24,310 bases of DNA from Dunaliella salina (taxonomy: Eukaryota > Chlorophyta > Chlorophyceae > Chlamydomonadales > Dunaliellaceae). Below, in pieces: positions 1-9,046 of the stretch. The stretch spans positions 9,011-33,320 of the forward strand of contig MU069713.1 of the NCBI GenBank assembly GCA_002284615.2. The letters are read 5' to 3'. The number at the start of each line of letters is the position of its first letter. The stretch's first letter is position 1. A program made the translations under genes and the position numbers. The notes beneath the pieces were generated by a model that saw nothing but the letters and a program-made list of their open reading frames with translations, was not told where the DNA came from and made no database searches.

Positions 1-220
1 CACTTGCTACACGGTCCTGATGAGTTTGTGCTTCAGCGTTATCGTTCTTGCTTGTGGTGTTATAAAGGACGATGCGAAAAGGAAGAATCCAGGTGTGCCT
101 GAGAAGTTAGGCACACTTGAGCACATCTGCCCCAGCAAACCCCCACACCAAGTACAGCAGGCCTTCAAAGCATTTCTGAGTAGTGTGGTTGCTACCTCCA
201 GCCTCATGGGCTCTACCTGA
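1..220 (+). pseudogene. Possible cysteine-rich tail of a transposase, broken
   Basis: Frame 1 opens with a tract containing LQRYRSCLWCYK. After a shift to frame 2 near base 60 it continues with KDDAKRKNPG and then HICPS, and frames 2 and 3 further on suggest a CFKAFHE-like end. A CxxC pair, a basic stretch, a second Cys group and a Cys-Phe/Phe-His ending resemble the cysteine-rich C-terminal domain of piggyBac-type transposases. At least two frameshifts are needed, and nothing upstream is in the window to confirm a catalytic domain. The family name is an inference from motif spacing only; this may be chance similarity. Confidence 0.22.
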
Positions 221-277
221 AGCTATTGCTGGCAAAGGTTTTGCAGTCATCTGAGCCTGTCTCGATTTTGTTTGCAG

Positions 278-594
278 GTTATGGATCGCTGGTCTGGGTG
301 CAGTAAAGATGCAACCATCGCTGACCACAACGCCCACCAGGTTGGGGACGTTCCGCAAGAGGCACAGACCAATGGTGTTGCGCTCCTCGAGCACAAGGGT
401 AGCAAACACGAACCAAAGCGACCAGGTGAAACGACCACAAACTCTGGTGAGCGACCACAGGGCATCAAGGCGCTCTCCACCCTCCTCCAGAAGGTAAAGG
501 GGTGGAACGAAAAAAGGTGTGCCGCAGTGGACCCCGGGATGGCTGCCCCAACCTCTCCTTCAAGCGTCCGGGAGGCATTGAAGAGTATTTTTGG
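278..594 (+). CDS. Candidate internal exon of an unknown protein
   Basis: A good 3' splice signal (pyrimidine-rich tract ending TTTGCAG at 271-277) is followed by a frame open for about 105 codons, and a GTGAGC donor lies at 595-600. The translated product is hydrophilic and rich in Lys, Glu, Gln, Thr and Pro, with no domain I recognise. The same frame is also open slightly upstream, so an unspliced reading cannot be excluded. No neighbouring exon was found that would share the phase. It may be a single exon of a host gene that mostly lies outside the window, or chance. Confidence 0.25.
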
Positions 595-600
595 GTGAGC

Positions 601-944
601 ATCACACTGCTGCTCTTCAACGAATGGGATTACTAGAGGGGAATGGAAGGAAATTATTGAATCACAATTAGTGATATGGCAGAGTCAGTCTTTTATACAC
701 AGAGGCAGCTGCAGCGACAGCACAGGGCGTTGAATGTCTTACACTTTTGAGCGCCAACAGCAGTGTCAACACTGGGCAATGTACATTTCATCTTCTAGCG
801 TTGGACGGGAGATGTTTCAGCTTCGTCAATCAACAGCACTTTGGGGGCCCCTGTTCGCAGTGGTTGTACCATGATTCGCACCGGAGATGTTGCGGACCAG
901 GCCCAAAGGGCTCACTCCTTCCATCAGGGATTCACTCAGATGTG
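601..944. other. No gene recognised
   Basis: Only short unsupported reading frames are present. No repeat or RNA structure stands out before the minisatellite begins near 945. Confidence 0.5.
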
Positions 945-1303
945 CTTGGAGCAAAAATGGATTGTGCGGTGTCTGCTGGGGGGGCTGTTTGTCAGTTATG
1001 ATGGAAAGCATTAAATACTTGGAGCAAAAATGGATTGTGCGGTGTCTGCTGGGGGGGCTGTTTGTCAGTTATGATGGAAAGCGTTGAATACTTGGAGCAA
1101 AATTGGATTGTGCGGTGTCTGCTGGGGGGCCTGTTTGTCAGTTATGATGGAAAGCATTAAATACTTGCAAAAATGGATTGTGCGGTGTCTGCTGGGGGGC
1201 TGTTTGTCAGTTATGATGGAAAGCGTTGAATACTTGGAGCAAAAATGGATTGTGCGGTGTCTGCTGGGGGGCCTGTTTGTCAGTTATGATGGAAAGCAGT
1301 AAA
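945..1303. repeat. 73-bp minisatellite, five copies
   Basis: The block GGAGCAAAAATGGATTGTGC followed by a G-run and GTCAGTTATGATGGAAAGC recurs with anchors at about 951, 1024, 1097, 1167 and 1239. That is a period of 73 with one unit 3 bp shorter. The period is not a multiple of three, so the similar short peptides read here in different frames are a by-product of the repeat and not a repeat protein. Confidence 0.93.
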
Positions 1304-1602
1304 TATTGAGTAGAGAAAATACAATTTTTGTTTGCTACTTGAGGACACTGGCTAGGATCTCGGCAGTGCAAGGGCCCAGATGTTCTGGGTGCGTAGCCCC
1401 ACTGCTCACATTTTTGAGGACCGCAAGGCTTCCTGCCACGAATGTGAGTTTGGACTGCCATATATGTGAGAACCGCCAGGTAGTGAGAACTGCCAGAGAG
1501 GGGCTCCGCCGTCCAAAATTTTCAATTTTTCGGTCCTCTGTTCCCCTTTCGCCGCAGACACCCCTCCTCCAGACAGACCATTGTACCCCCTCCTCTGCCA
1601 TT

Positions 1603-1712
1603 TGAGAACTGCCATGTGTGAGAGAATTGCCAGGAAGTGAGAACTGCCATGCGTTTGAGAATTGCCAGGAAGTGAGAACTGCCATGTGTGTGAAAATTGC
1701 CAGGAAGTGAGC
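1603..1712. repeat. Short interspersed units of 'aactgccatg' and 'attgccaggaagtga'
   Basis: Alternating units TGAGAACTGCCATG and GAGAATTGCCAGGAAG occur three to four times, with a period of about 34-36 bp. The same words recur, diverged, from about 1450 and inside the following 180-bp repeat. The repeat keeps a minus-strand frame open from 2225 to 1335, but that peptide is low-complexity and I do not call it a gene. Confidence 0.75.
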
Positions 1713-1751
1713 ATGTTGATCGATCATGCTCACTTCAAAGACTGTCATGGA

Positions 1752-2111
1752 GTGAGGACTACCATGTGAGTTGGAATCGCAAGGAAGTGAGCATGTTGGT
1801 TGGTCATGCTTACTTCGTTGGCCCTGATGACTCTCAGAGCCTCTTTGCCCACTTTGATTCGCATCATCCCTTGTTTTGTTTGGGCAGCCTTGCAGGAAAG
1901 CCAATGCCAGGCATATTCCATTGTCAGTCATGTGAGGACTGCCATGTGAGTCGGAATTGCCAGGAATCGCGCATGTTGGTTGATCATGCTTGCTTCGTCG
2001 GCCCTGATGACTCTCAAAGCCTCTTTGCCCACTTTGATTCGCGTCATCCCTTGTTTTGTTTGGGCAGCCTTGCAGGAAAGCCAATGCCAGGCATATTCCG
2101 TTGTCAGTCAT
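1752..2111. repeat. 180-bp tandem duplication
   Basis: Copies run 1752-1931 and 1932-2111. They begin GTGAGGACT and share a long nearly identical core with GGCCCTGATGACTCTCA and GGAAAGCCAATGCCAGGCAT. Only about a dozen mismatches separate them by eye, so the duplication looks recent. The 180-bp length equals 60 codons, so the frame stays open across both copies on plus (1697-2137) and on minus. Neither product has a recognisable domain. Confidence 0.93.
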
Positions 2112-2141
2112 GTCTGACAAAAATGGAAACTGTGTAACTCG

Positions 2142-2252
2142 GGACTGACTGCACTGGAAACTGCATGGTTTGGAACTGACTGCACTGAAAACTGCATAAT
2201 TTGAAACCGACGCAATGGAAACCACACTACTTGAACTTAACTGACTGCACTG
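2142..2252. repeat. Degenerate ~33-bp repeat
   Basis: CTGACTGCACTGGAAACTGCAT and variants recur three to four times with increasing divergence. Confidence 0.65.
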
Positions 2253-3605
2253 CTAATGTCATGCGCGTCGTGCCATTGGTGGTGTCATTCCTGTCTTTCG
2301 AGCATCTTCGTGTTCAAGATGCGTAAATTTAAAAAAAAAAGCAGAGCAGGAATTTGGAGGCTGCTATGCTACAAGCACCCCCACACACATGGAGCACTGC
2401 TCTCTGTTTCAGTGCAGGACTTCCATCAAGTAAACCTGCGCAGGACCTCAAAGCGGTTTATACTCCTTGTCTGTGGTTACTCTTTTCCATACTTCATTCC
2501 TTAGGTGCATGCTTTTTGGAAGTGCTTTTGGAAAATGAAACACTCAACTTGCCTGCCTTCTTTTTCTCTGCTTGCCCCCTTGCTTTTTGCATTTTATTGT
2601 GTGCAGCGTGAAACTGACTCTTTTTCAGCTTTTGGGTCTGCTGCTTTGAACATGTGCTTGAGCGTGCGCTTAGAGGACACGGCTGTCTGAGACAACTGTA
2701 AGGCACAATGCAACCTTGAGTGAGGATGGCGAGCATGAGGCTGAGTCTGCATAAATGATCGCCTACACAGTTTTCCTTCCTTCTTTTTTGGAGACTGGAC
2801 ACAGAGCCAGAAACTGCGAATGCTGTTGGGATGGTGCATTTGATGAAGCAGGGGTCTCCACTGCATATCCAGTATACTTACACGCATCAGGTACCTCTGG
2901 CTTCATCATTCTGAGTGTAGACTTCCTGATCTGTCGAAAATCAGGTACCACTCTCAATGGTTATCACGCTTACAATGGGGATGATTTCCAGCCAAGTTGT
3001 TTGGCTGCTCGCCTTTTCACCTCCAAGGTGGTTATCTTGGAGCCCAGCTGTGGTAGGCTTCAACCCGCGAGTACCATCTTAATTTCAAAACGAGCATGTG
3101 GTTTTATGTGCAAAGGTTATGTTCCCTTGTAAACCTTGTAAACCTTGTTTTATGTGCAATGTTGTCTGATACCTCACTAATGCTTAGATTTTTCGATGTG
3201 GAGACTTTTTTCTATCAGAATCAGAACTCATTCATCAGAAGGAACAGGATTTTCAAGGTTTGCAAGAAACAGCAGCTTGCTGAGGGATACACTTGTTTTC
3301 ATCAACTCAAGTCGTTGGTCTTATTTTCATCTTCTTTTCTCCTTAAAATGTTGGTCTTATTTTTCATCCTGCAGGTTTTGAGACCCTGTTGTCAGTAATC
3401 TCACTCGAAAAGCAAATGCCATGGCTTTGGTTAAAGGAGGAGGAGGCTGCCCTCGACCAGGTCGGATGGCTGATTGGCTTGTGGCTGGTCTCGGCCAGGC
3501 AGAGAGGACAGGAATTCGTTGGGATCAAGTTGGGTTTTTATATTCACCAACAGCCCAAATCTCGGTTGTAGGTGGAACATTCTCTACCGACAAACACAAA
3601 GTTAG
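2253..3605. other. No gene recognised
   Basis: Reading frames up to 125 codons exist (for example 2755-3132 plus) but show no domain, no convincing splice context and no repeat partner elsewhere in the window. The tract has several T-rich stretches. It may be intergenic or intronic. Confidence 0.4.
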
Positions 3606-3609
3606 GGGT

Positions 3610-3733
3610 GGCCTTCAGTCCAAGACTCAAGCTGATCGGCTGCTGGTGAAACATCCTCAACCAGCATCAAAGACTGAAACCAATTCCGACAGAAATTGCG
3701 AACATCTGTACGAGCCTGGATCTAGAAATAAGG
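3610..3733 (+). repeat. Dispersed repeat, copy 1 (partner inverted at 18890-19010)
   Basis: The segment containing GCTGATCGGCTGCTGGTGAA and CATCCTCAACCAGCATCAAA is matched, in reverse complement, at 18890-19010 over about 120 bp with roughly 80-85% identity by eye. The family is not recognised. A plus frame is open here (3421-3768) but not in the partner, so coding is unlikely. Confidence 0.8.
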
Positions 3734-3899
3734 AGTTAGACTTATTTAGATTACAAGGGGAAATCTGAAACAGCCCTTGCAGGTAGCAAGAAAGGCTGTC
3801 CGAGAGGAAATCGCCAGGTAAAGTCCGGAAGGGCTCATAGCGTTTTTGTCTTGAGGTGCAAAACCCCTCATACTTACAAATGAAAAAGACACAAACCTC

Positions 3900-4445
3900 A
3901 TTTTGAATCCGCTGACATAAGTATCAAATGCACACAGGAGGAATCCCATCTGTTGTACAAACTCAACATTGAGCAGGATGCACACCAACAGGCACAATGC
4001 AGCCCTAAGTCTTTGTGTAAAGGCCCTCATTAAAGGCCGGTATGGCTCGTCCCTCATTGGTATGGATGGCTGCAGTAACAAGGTAAGGTAAGGTAAGGTT
4101 ACACGTTATATCCGCCTTCAAGGGCAGCTGAGCGGAAAACATACCAACCTAGGCTAAAAAAGAAGCAGGCTCAAAAAGCAAAAACAAAGTCTTGCTCTGA
4201 GTTCAGAAGTGCCACTGCTGAAAGAAACACACACACACGGTCACTGTGCATGAGCATACATGCGAAGTTAGGCACAAATTCAACTAGGTTGCATTGACTG
4301 CAGTAACAAGAGACTCCTGGACCAGGGCATACAAGCCCCTGAACACATATTAAGAACTGTTCCAGACTGGTTTTACCCTAATGGTACTGGCTCCCCTGCC
4401 CAGCACCAAACCCGCCCTGATGCTATCTCTGTGCGCCCTCTTGCA
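3900..4445 (+). pseudogene. Restriction-like endonuclease fragment of a retroelement, interrupted
   Basis: Translating plus from about 3967 gives an RHN motif, then ALIKGRYGSSLIGMDGCSNK. After an interruption the frame resumes near 4297 with DCSNKRLLDQGIQAPEH, a PDWFYPNGTGSP segment and the motif TRPDAISVRPL. The RHN...RPD order is that of the endonuclease domain following the CCHC finger in RLE-type retroelements. It is homologous, in the opposite orientation, to the decayed copy at about 14975-15260. A poorly preserved finger may precede RHN (3900-3960). The fragment ends where the minus-strand LINE's 3' end begins, near 4446. No ExK part remains. It is non-functional. Confidence 0.75.
4083..4297. 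mobile_element. 215-bp insertion with 13-bp target duplication
   Basis: CTGCAGTAACAAG occurs at 4070-4082 and again at 4298-4310, directly flanking this tract. The reading of the surrounding endonuclease relic (GMDGCSNK / DCSNKRLL) repeats the same residues on both sides, as expected after a target-site duplication. The insert opens with GTAAGG repeated as GTAAGGTAAGGTAAGG, which resembles a splice donor, and the right duplication carries CTGCAG, a possible acceptor. It could be a short SINE, a MITE or an introner-like element. It shows no long terminal inverted repeat by eye. Confidence 0.7.
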
Positions 4446-4460
4446 GGCAGATTTACAGAT

Positions 4461-5492
4461 TTAATTGGGGGAACTTTCAGCCAGATTGTTTGACTGATCG
4501 GCCTGTGACTGGTCCTCGCCAGCCAACATAATATCCAGAAGCTCAGAAATAAACAAATTAAGCTTGTTGTTGTGTTGCAAGAGGAAATCATGCATAGCCT
4601 GGACACTAACTTGCGGTAAATAGGGTTGTTCCGGTGAAAAGACACCAGAGAAGCAGTTGAACAGGTAAGCATACTTTCTCCTCAAATCACAAACATCTGC
4701 GTTTGTGCATGTCAAAAGGGCATGGACTTCATCCTGAATCTCATCACAAGAGCAGCAATCACATAAGAGAGAATCCCAAGCCGCTGTCTCCACCTTCAGT
4801 CTGTGTGCCCTAAGTCTGAATCGGCTAACATTCCTCACGACATGTTGAGTCAGATCTAAATGCATGTGTCTCGGTAAGCGGGCTGGGGCACGCAGATTGT
4901 GGTCAAAAGGCACTGCAAACAAAGTTTGATAGGTTGCCAATTTACTGCAAGTCTCCCGTGGGTTTACTCCCTCAACATCCCTCCACACTGCCCGCAACCT
5001 GTGCCTGATTCACAAATTTACAGATTTACAGGTTCCAACAAAGGCTTCAACAAAGGAGTCACAGCGCTGCAGGCCTTGAAAGGCATCTATAACTTGAGTA
5101 GTCCAGCAAGAAGGCTCACGAGAATGAATGTTCAGATCCGCTTTCAGCACGCTTCTTAGCGTCTCGCTATTGGACCTGAGCATGCTATTATACATTTTCA
5201 CAACAGATCTGAACCAGTAAAGTTGAAGCGGCTCATGACCACACTCCCGCAAAACAGCCCAGTTTGGAGTGGTACGTTTNACACCCAGCGTGCTTTTNAG
5301 ATAACTCANGTGCCGCACTTGCAGGTCACTCGCAAACTCCTTGCCCTCTTTAATGTACTCAGTTCCCCACACCTGCCCTGCATACAGTCCAGCCGGAACC
5401 ACATACGTCTTCCCAAGCCGCAGAGAGACATGTAGCCTACTTACCAGAAAGTGCTCACGAACAAATTGACGGATTTGGAGAGCAGACGCCAT
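4461..5492 (-). pseudogene. LINE C-terminal region with CCHC finger
   Basis: The frame runs from 5492 to 4461 with one in-frame TGA at 5010-5012; both halves are in the same frame. The first half (from about 5470) continues the RT protein with a thumb-like segment (VPAGLYAGQVWGTEY). The second half holds RAVWRDVEGVNPRET, HMHLDLTQHVVRN and then a finger in which C-x2-C-x7-H-x4-C can be read (ending EIQDEVHALLTC, about 4710-4766). The protein ends QADQSNNLAESSPN. Such C-terminal CCHC fingers are usual in LINE proteins and are thought to bind RNA. The join to the RT frame needs a one-base shift near 5490. A second, shorter copy of part of this region lies at 9878-10116. Confidence 0.85.
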
Positions 5493-6805
5493 GAACGGAC
5501 CAGTAGATGCTCAGAGGACTTAGTCATGCTCATGCGCTTATGAAACATCATGCCAAGGTACTTAAAAGACTCCTTGTGTGCCAGTGGCACCCCCCGAACA
5601 TGAAACACAGGCAGACCTGACCCTGAGGAATTGAAGTAAAGTACCTCAGACTTAGCGGTGTTGATAATCAAGTGCTTTCGCTGAGCATACGCATGCAAGC
5701 AGTTCAGTATGGCCTGCAGAGCATGAGGATCATTGGCCATCAGAGTCAGGTCATCAGCGTACAACATGTGCGTCACATGGAACTCAGCTGTACCCGTGAC
5801 ANCACCTTGCACCCTTTCCGCAATTTCATCAATGTCATTCACATACAGAGAAAAAAGCAGAGGGGATAAAGGGCACCCCTGCTTTACACCCGTGTTAGGG
5901 TTCACCCGAGCAGCCTTCTGTGCATCCCTCAAGATATACTCATCAGTATCGTACATGTTTTTAATGATGGACAAGAGAGGAGNGGGCATGCGTGTGCGTT
6001 GCAGGTGCTGCCAGAGTGCCTGCCTTGGGATGGTATCNTAGGCTTGCTTAAAGTCAATGAACGCTGTGTGCAGCCGGCTAGATCGCCCAGGCTGGATCAT
6101 GCGTGCAGCATGCTGTAGGTGCCTTAAAATGAAGATGGGCTGGAGGGTGTTCCTGCCTAGGTAGAAACCGAATGGTGTGTCAAGAATCTTATTTGACGCC
6201 ACGCACCAGTCTGTTACAAGAGAACGAATCACATTGGCATACAAGCGGTTCATTGTGCCACTAACAGCCAGCATGCGATAGCTGTTAGGTTCAAGGAGGG
6301 GTCCCTTTTTGTACAAGGGGGTCAGCTTAGCCTTCTTCCAACAATCAGGGATGCGAGCCTTATCATAGAAAAGAAGCTTGAAAAGTCGGGCAATGTATGG
6401 CACCAACACATTCACCCTCTCAGTGCCCCGGCCATTGGCCCGCGGGCGCACCACAGTCGCATATTTGATAAAAGGTGCAGCTACACAATCAAATTCAGGA
6501 GAAGCACGCCTGTTCATTTTCCCAATCTGCTCAGCTACCATCCCTTGCATGGCCTCCTCAGAAGGCACAGCAACCGCACCCGGCTCAAGCATCCAATTAT
6601 TTTGTGCACTCTGTCTCAGAAGAGCCCCAACGTCACGCCCACGGCCCAAAGGAACAGCCATGTCTCTTGCAGATAGAGCCACACCCCCGCGAACCAGTTG
6701 AGCTGCCTCACGAGGCCGAAAGTGCGCTTTTAAGTAATCATCCCACACAGATTGTGCCACAGGTGTGGTCTGAGAACGCTTAGACCGTTTCAGCAGTGCA
6801 TGCAC
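5441..6805 (-). pseudogene. LINE reverse transcriptase domain
   Basis: Open for 454 codons apart from ambiguous bases. RT landmarks appear in order: LYKKGPLLEPNSYRMLAVSG (fingers), AFIDFKQAxDTIPR (motif A with the first catalytic Asp), GVKQGCPLSPLLFSLYVNDI (motif B), MLYADDLTLMA (motif C; Asp pair at residues 351-352, bases 5750-5755), and ESFKYLGMMF (motif E region). These define a non-LTR reverse transcriptase that would prime on nicked target DNA. The frame starts inside the protein because the upstream linker lies in another frame, so the first Met is not a true start. An N sits in motif A at 6038. The reading leaves this frame near 5490. Confidence 0.92.
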
Positions 6806-6829
6806 ATCAGGATCTTTATTAGAGCCTCC

Positions 6830-7292
6830 CTAAGAACACATCCCTTTGTCTCCGCGTGTATGCGCGCTATGACCACCGAACTTGTATTTAATACTGTCTC
6901 CGCACGAACTCACGCGCATGTAGAGGCTGACCCGTTCGAAGGGCTTCCATGAACACACGACGCTTTTCTCTACAAGCTGCATCAAACCAGGGAGGGCTGT
7001 GAGCGCCCCTCCAGCTGGCACGTTAAGGCCCACACACGCTAACTAGTCCAGCCATTCCTACATCCCCAGCAGCTTGTACAATCATTGAACGCCAGCAGCA
7101 ACAGGCCGTCTCACATGCAGACACAGGGTTCTCCTTTGCAAAGGCTTGCTCAGACTGAGCTTGCATCTCATTGTTCCTGACAACCGCGTCCGCATAAGCC
7201 TCAGCAAGCTTGGGCCGCCACTTCAATGACAATCTACTACCACAGCCCCCAAGCTTGCACACATGCTCAGCTTGCATTCCCCATGTCTGCAC
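6830..7292 (-). pseudogene. LINE linker between endonuclease and RT, frameshifted
   Basis: The frame 7292-7023 reads LKWRPKLAEAYADAVVRNNE and SACETACCCWRSMIVQAA, a typical helical linker of algal LINEs. It then shifts. Bases 6990-6905 in another frame read PPWFDAACREKRRVFMEALR, where the WFDxxCRxKRR pattern is common just before the RT of LINEs. Several small lesions separate this from the RT frame at 6805. No independent function is expected. Confidence 0.72.
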
Positions 7293-7490
7293 CCTCCAAA
7301 CTAGCCACAGGAACCTGAAAAGTTATGCTTATAGGACAGTGATCACTGATGGCGCGATCCTCAATGATTTGCACATAGTCGGCAACCCCAAAAACCTTGT
7401 CAGACATCAAAATATGGTCAGGTCTGCTCCCTCCCACTCCAGCATCATGCCCCAAACAAGTACGCTGACCATCATCCTGTCACACCAAAA
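7267..7490 (-). pseudogene. LINE EEP endonuclease, C-terminal part
   Basis: Minus translation gives GVGGSRPDHILMSDK, then EDRAISDHCPISITFQV. S/T-RPDHI and SDHCPI are the last two conserved blocks of APE/EEP endonucleases; the His of SDH acts in phosphodiester hydrolysis. It belongs to the same protein as the N-terminal half at 8190-8876 but is separated from it by about 700 bp of unrelated sequence. Confidence 0.88.
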
Positions 7491-7499
7491 GTCTGCTGC

Positions 7500-8172
7500 A
7501 ACGAGAAACTGCTGCAGAGGGTTATTTGTCTGTCATGGTCAAGTGTGTGAGGTGTGACCTGTATTTTGGTGGGACTTTTCCATGGACTCTCTCTCTTATT
7601 TATCCTTCCTGTGGAGCATCCTTCAGAGTGTTGGCGCACTTCTTTTCATCCCTGGCCATGTGCCAGGGATGTTGCTCCTGATGTAATGCAAGCCTGGCCA
7701 GCTGGTCCACCTCTTGTCTGCTCTCTTCAACATCTCTGATGCTGTTCAGCCATGCCAGCGCTCAAGCAACATCAGCAAAGCAAGACACAAGCAGAAGCTC
7801 AAGTCAAGTTGCAATGGATGCTGTATGCCACAGCACCACCCCCCTACATTCTCCAAACACCCACTGCTCTCTTTTCTTCTCTTTTCGCCCCACGCTCACT
7901 CTTTCTGCCGCCGCGCAGCACAGCAAGCGGCAGCAGCTCACACACACAGCTACCAGAGTTTCGCATTTATCTGTGGGGGTGGAAGGCACGCGTGCCTCGG
8001 CGCAATGAACAATTTTTTTGAGGCCCCCCGGGCTGGCCTGATGCGCTGAACGATCGATGGACATGGACATTTCATATGAGATTAGATGTCTGGGGGGAAT
8101 GCTTGTCTGACCTGCATGCTTGGTTGGTGGGTGGCAGCAGCACCAGAGAGAACTCCTAATAGAATACTGCAC
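7500..8172. mobile_element. Interruption of the LINE endonuclease, containing a SINE-like repeat
   Basis: This tract separates two halves of the EEP domain. Its left part (about 7537-7770) matches 18184-18460, the body of a tRNA-Asp-headed SINE, in the same orientation. Both contain TCTCTCTCTTATTTA and a hairpin with stem CCCTGGC/GCCAGGG. The SINE copy here lacks the tRNA head, so it is 5'-truncated. The right part (about 7780-8172) has no recognised content apart from the palindrome GGCACGCGTGCC at 7983-7994. I could not find a clear target duplication. Confidence 0.65.
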
Positions 8173-8189
8173 TGAAGACACTGTTTTGG

Positions 8190-8876
8190 CTGCGTCAATT
8201 TCTCAGCCTGACAATCCCCATGCACCCTGCCCGTGCCCAGCAACAACTCACAAGTGCTTGCAAGCTGTACCAACAATCTGCCAGCAGCATTCACGGCAGG
8301 AAACTTACATCTACGGGCGTNGTGCAGGGCAGGGTGCGCCATCAGAAGTCCACCATAAATGAGTGTGACCTCTCTCATCCTGCCAACCTTTGCGTTCAGA
8401 TCGCCACACAGCAATACATGAGGGGAAACCTGAGTGACATGCGCAACCTCATCGAGGAGAGAGGAGGAAGAGTCAGTCACAGCTTGCATAGGAAAACGCT
8501 GACTAACTGGGTTGACGTACACCGCCCCTAACATGACATCCTCCTGGAACCCAAACAGCCGTTTATCACAGCGCACCCAAATGCATTGCAAGCACTGTGA
8601 GTCCAGATGTACATGCAACAAATCAGCACACTGAACTGCTGCAGGCATAGCCACCCCAAAGCCTGGTTTCCCAAAACCTCCTGGTGCAATGCGCGTGGCA
8701 TGTATGAGCCGATGCGTGTCATGCAGACCAGACATGAGCCTCTCCACAGCGTTTGTCCGAGTCTCCATGAGAACAACAATGGCATGATTTCTTATGAGCT
8801 CCTGTAGTTTCATAGTTTTGCTCAGTGCAATCTCTGGTGCAGCATCAGGGTCAGGAATGCCATTGATGTTCAGCAC
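8190..8876 (-). pseudogene. LINE EEP/APE endonuclease, N-terminal part
   Basis: Minus translation begins LNINGIPDPD and contains the LQELIRNHAIVVLMETRTN block (Glu of the metal site), then HVLLCGDLNAKVG (the D-x-N block), and ends LLLGTGRVHGD before the reading is lost near 8190. These are the first conserved blocks of endonuclease/exonuclease/phosphatase-fold LINE nucleases, which nick target DNA. The frame continues upstream to 9326 across a single amber stop (8919-8921). That leader is P/A/S-rich with PTYAAAASSGP and ARGCVCSGGGNN and has no recognised domain; it may be the end of the N-terminal region or of a separate ORF1. Confidence 0.88.
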
Positions 8877-9046
8877 AAGCAGCTTGAGCTGCCCACATCC
8901 TGGCTGAAGGTCAACCCCCTATTGAGCGCACTTGTTGTTCCCACCACCGGAACACACACACCCGCGAGCATACGCACCACCATTGCCGCGAGGGTGCCGG
9001 TGTACACTACTCCTCGCCTCCTGCCGGTTCTTTTGGACCATGGCCT

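Noticed and set aside
945..1303. Repeat protein with YLEQKWIVRCLLGGLFVSYDGK units
   Set aside because: The period is 73 bp, so the frame changes from unit to unit; no continuous protein exists.
945..1303. CRISPR array
   Set aside because: Units are contiguous with no spacers; the window is eukaryotic.
1335..2225. 296-codon minus-strand open frame
   Set aside because: It only reads through tandem repeats (180-bp duplication and short units); the product is repetitive with no domain.
3746..4081. 111-codon minus-strand frame similar to a frame at 15037-15402
   Set aside because: The similarity is real, but it is the antisense of the RHN/GRYGSSLIGMDGCSN endonuclease segment; the coding strand is the other one.
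4083..4100. Telomere-like repeat (GTAAG)n
   Set aside because: Only three units, and located at the edge of a small insertion; no match to algal telomere repeats such as TTTAGGG or TTTTAGGG.
7804..8181. 125-codon minus-strand frame within the LINE interruption
   Set aside because: No domain, no similarity to the LINE protein, low-complexity Ser/Cys content.
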